The notes under the pieces are model-generated. The model was not told the DNA's origin, did not search any database, and was given only the letters and a program-made list of their open reading frames with translations. From the NCBI GenBank assembly GCA_031255395.1, contig JAIRSQ010000107.1, forward strand, positions 1-7,148: DNA of 7,148 nt. The letters are read 5' to 3'. The DNA comes from Spirochaetaceae bacterium. Its GTDB lineage: Bacteria; Spirochaetota; Spirochaetia; Treponematales; Breznakiellaceae. The position numbers were made by a program, and so were the translations under genes. Positions within the stretch are counted from its first letter, which is position 1, and each line of letters begins with the position of its first letter. Shown piece after piece: positions 6,246 through 7,148 of this stretch.

Positions 6246-7106
6246 TTACGGCTCCGCCATTTCAATAACTTTGTCTATTATTATGTTCACTTCTTCAATA
6301 AGAATTCCAGTGTACTTCTCTATATTGTCGGTAATATATCGCAAAAGTTCATTAATTTTTTTTTCAAGCGGGATTCCGAAGCTCACGTCAATCGTGATTA
6401 CCAGCCGGTAACCGGCTTCCGTGTCCCTGACGTCTATCTTCTTGGCTTTGAAGCCGTCGTCAAACTCGCCAACGCAGTTTTTTACCATAAGGCTAAGCGC
6501 CTGCCCGGAAATAACCAGCTTTTGCGGCACGGAGTACGCCGGACGTACCAGAGATTTTTCGTGCGTCGCCGGGATGAGCCGTTGCGTCCTGTACGGCTCC
6601 GGAGCGGAAACGGGCGAAAAAAATATTTCAGGATAGCCGCGCCTTACCTCCACGGACGGAGCCGGAATAACGTGCTTGCCTTCAATTCGCCGCGTCCTAA
6701 GCGCCGTTTCTATTTCATTCTGGGACGCGAAGTCTTCGATTTTGATGATTCTCGCGGGCAGCGGAAGCTGTAGTCGCGCCGCTATCTTGTTCACCATTTT
6801 TTCGGAGGTGCCGACTATAAGCACGCTGGAAAATTTCTCGGTCTGCAGCCTGCGCGCGACCTCGTCCCGGCGGCTCTTTTCATAGAACACCGCCGTTTTT
6901 ACAGCCGCCATAAATGATTTCTCCTCTTTCGCCGAGCAACCGGCCACGATACGGTCGTTCCGTATCAACAGCCCGTCGTCAATGATGAAGTCTATCCGAT
7001 ACTTGCGGGCAACCGTCTGCGCCTGATAGCTCTTGCCAGTCCCGCTCGCCCCCACCAGCGCGAATACCGTTATCTCTTTTTTAACAACAGAATCAAAAAT
7101 CATCAT
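6246..7106 (-). CDS. P-loop ATPase with C-terminal Asp23/Gls24-like domain
   Basis: A 286-residue two-domain protein of unknown role. The N-terminal part (about 9-165) is a P-loop NTPase: EITVFALVGASGTGKS carries Walker A G19-S26 (nt 7029-7052), followed by FIIDDGLLI (40-48) and the strand SSVLIVGTSE (93-102), a possible Walker B or sensor strand without a clear DE pair. KHVIPAPSVEVRRGYP (144-159) looks like a conserved linker. The C-terminal part (about 198-283) resembles Asp23/Gls24 (DUF322) proteins: LVISGQALSLMV, then GYRLVITIDVSFGIPL, an amphipathic helix, and EKYTGILIEEVNIIIDKV. No signal peptide or membrane helix is seen, so it should be cytosolic. I recall similar proteins in treponemes and clostridia, so the family is probably known but uncharacterised. 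The start has tandem ATGs (7106 and 7103) without a Shine-Dalgarno sequence. It is upstream of the secreted TPR gene. Confidence 0.8.
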   Translation of the reverse strand: MMIFDSVVKKEITVFALVGASGTGKSYQAQTVARKYRIDFIIDDGLLIRNDRIVAGCSAKEEKSFMAAVKTAVFYEKSRRDEVARRLQTEKFSSVLIVGTSEKMVNKIAARLQLPLPARIIKIEDFASQNEIETALRTRRIEGKHVIPAPSVEVRRGYPEIFFSPVSAPEPYRTQRLIPATHEKSLVRPAYSVPQKLVISGQALSLMVKNCVGEFDDGFKAKKIDVRDTEAGYRLVITIDVSFGIPLEKKINELLRYITDNIEKYTGILIEEVNIIIDKVIEMAEP

Positions 7107-7109
7107 ACT

Positions 7110-7115
7110 AATATA
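7110..7115 (-). promoter_or_regulatory. -10-like hexamer TATATT upstream of the P-loop/Gls24 gene
   Basis: On the minus strand TATATT (five of six consensus) ends three bases before the first ATG and six before the second. The base stretch 17 bases further up is TTACGC, a poor -35. Nothing else can be identified in 7107-7148. If used, the transcript would be leaderless and would favour the second ATG. Confidence 0.35.
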
Positions 7116-7148
7116 ACATCGATTAGCTTCAGGCGTAACGGTTATTTT

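Noticed and set aside
6084..6773. A 229-codon plus-strand frame across the 5' end of the TPR gene and the P-loop/Gls24 gene
   Set aside because: It is antisense to two well-supported genes and shows no domain, signal or ribosome site.
1..7148. A new defence, mobile or biosynthetic system
   Set aside because: No nucleases, recombinases, toxin-antitoxin pairs, reverse transcriptases, repeat arrays or pathway clusters are visible; most genes are housekeeping.

Overview
The window looks like a compact bacterial chromosome segment, probably from a spirochaete of the Treponema group. That assignment rests on gene content and style: a PcnB-type nucleotidyltransferase opening with a basic RFRYS... 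leader, a secreted peptidase-MA-like/TPR protein whose signal peptide ends in ...LLAQ, a P-loop/Gls24 fusion protein, and base composition somewhat above 50% GC by eye. It is an inference from remembered family sequences, not a database result. No tRNA, rRNA, CRISPR array, insertion sequence or phage gene is visible.

Layout. (1) 1-906, plus strand: the C-terminal two thirds of asparaginyl-tRNA synthetase (asnS), cut by the left edge. (2) 907-1078: a short convergent intergenic region with an imperfect palindromic dispersed repeat and a small hairpin just after the accA stop. (3) 2802-1079, minus strand: accD then accA, the two halves of the acetyl-CoA carboxylase carboxyltransferase, two bases apart and very likely translationally coupled. 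(4) 2803-2904: a divergent promoter region. (5) 2905-5032, plus strand: a cytosolic alpha/beta hydrolase of the monoacylglycerol-lipase type, then a pcnB-type poly(A) polymerase / tRNA nucleotidyltransferase starting with TTG. (6) 7106-5013, minus strand: a P-loop ATPase carrying a C-terminal Asp23/Gls24-like domain, then a secreted protein with a degenerate gluzincin peptidase domain and C-terminal TPRs. The last gene overlaps the pcnB 3' end tail-to-tail by 20 bp.

How the genes work together. Most are housekeeping: aminoacylation of tRNA-Asn, the first committed step of fatty acid synthesis, possible acylglycerol hydrolysis, and RNA 3'-end modification. AccA and AccD form one enzyme complex. 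The ATPase and the secreted TPR protein may share an operon, but no common function can be shown from sequence.

The parts most worth a second look are the P-loop/Gls24 fusion, the probable loss of zinc-peptidase activity in the TPR protein, and a recurring arrangement in which three starts without a Shine-Dalgarno sequence have a -10-like hexamer only 3-7 bases upstream, suggesting leaderless transcripts. I found no convincing new multi-gene system such as a defence island or biosynthetic cluster.
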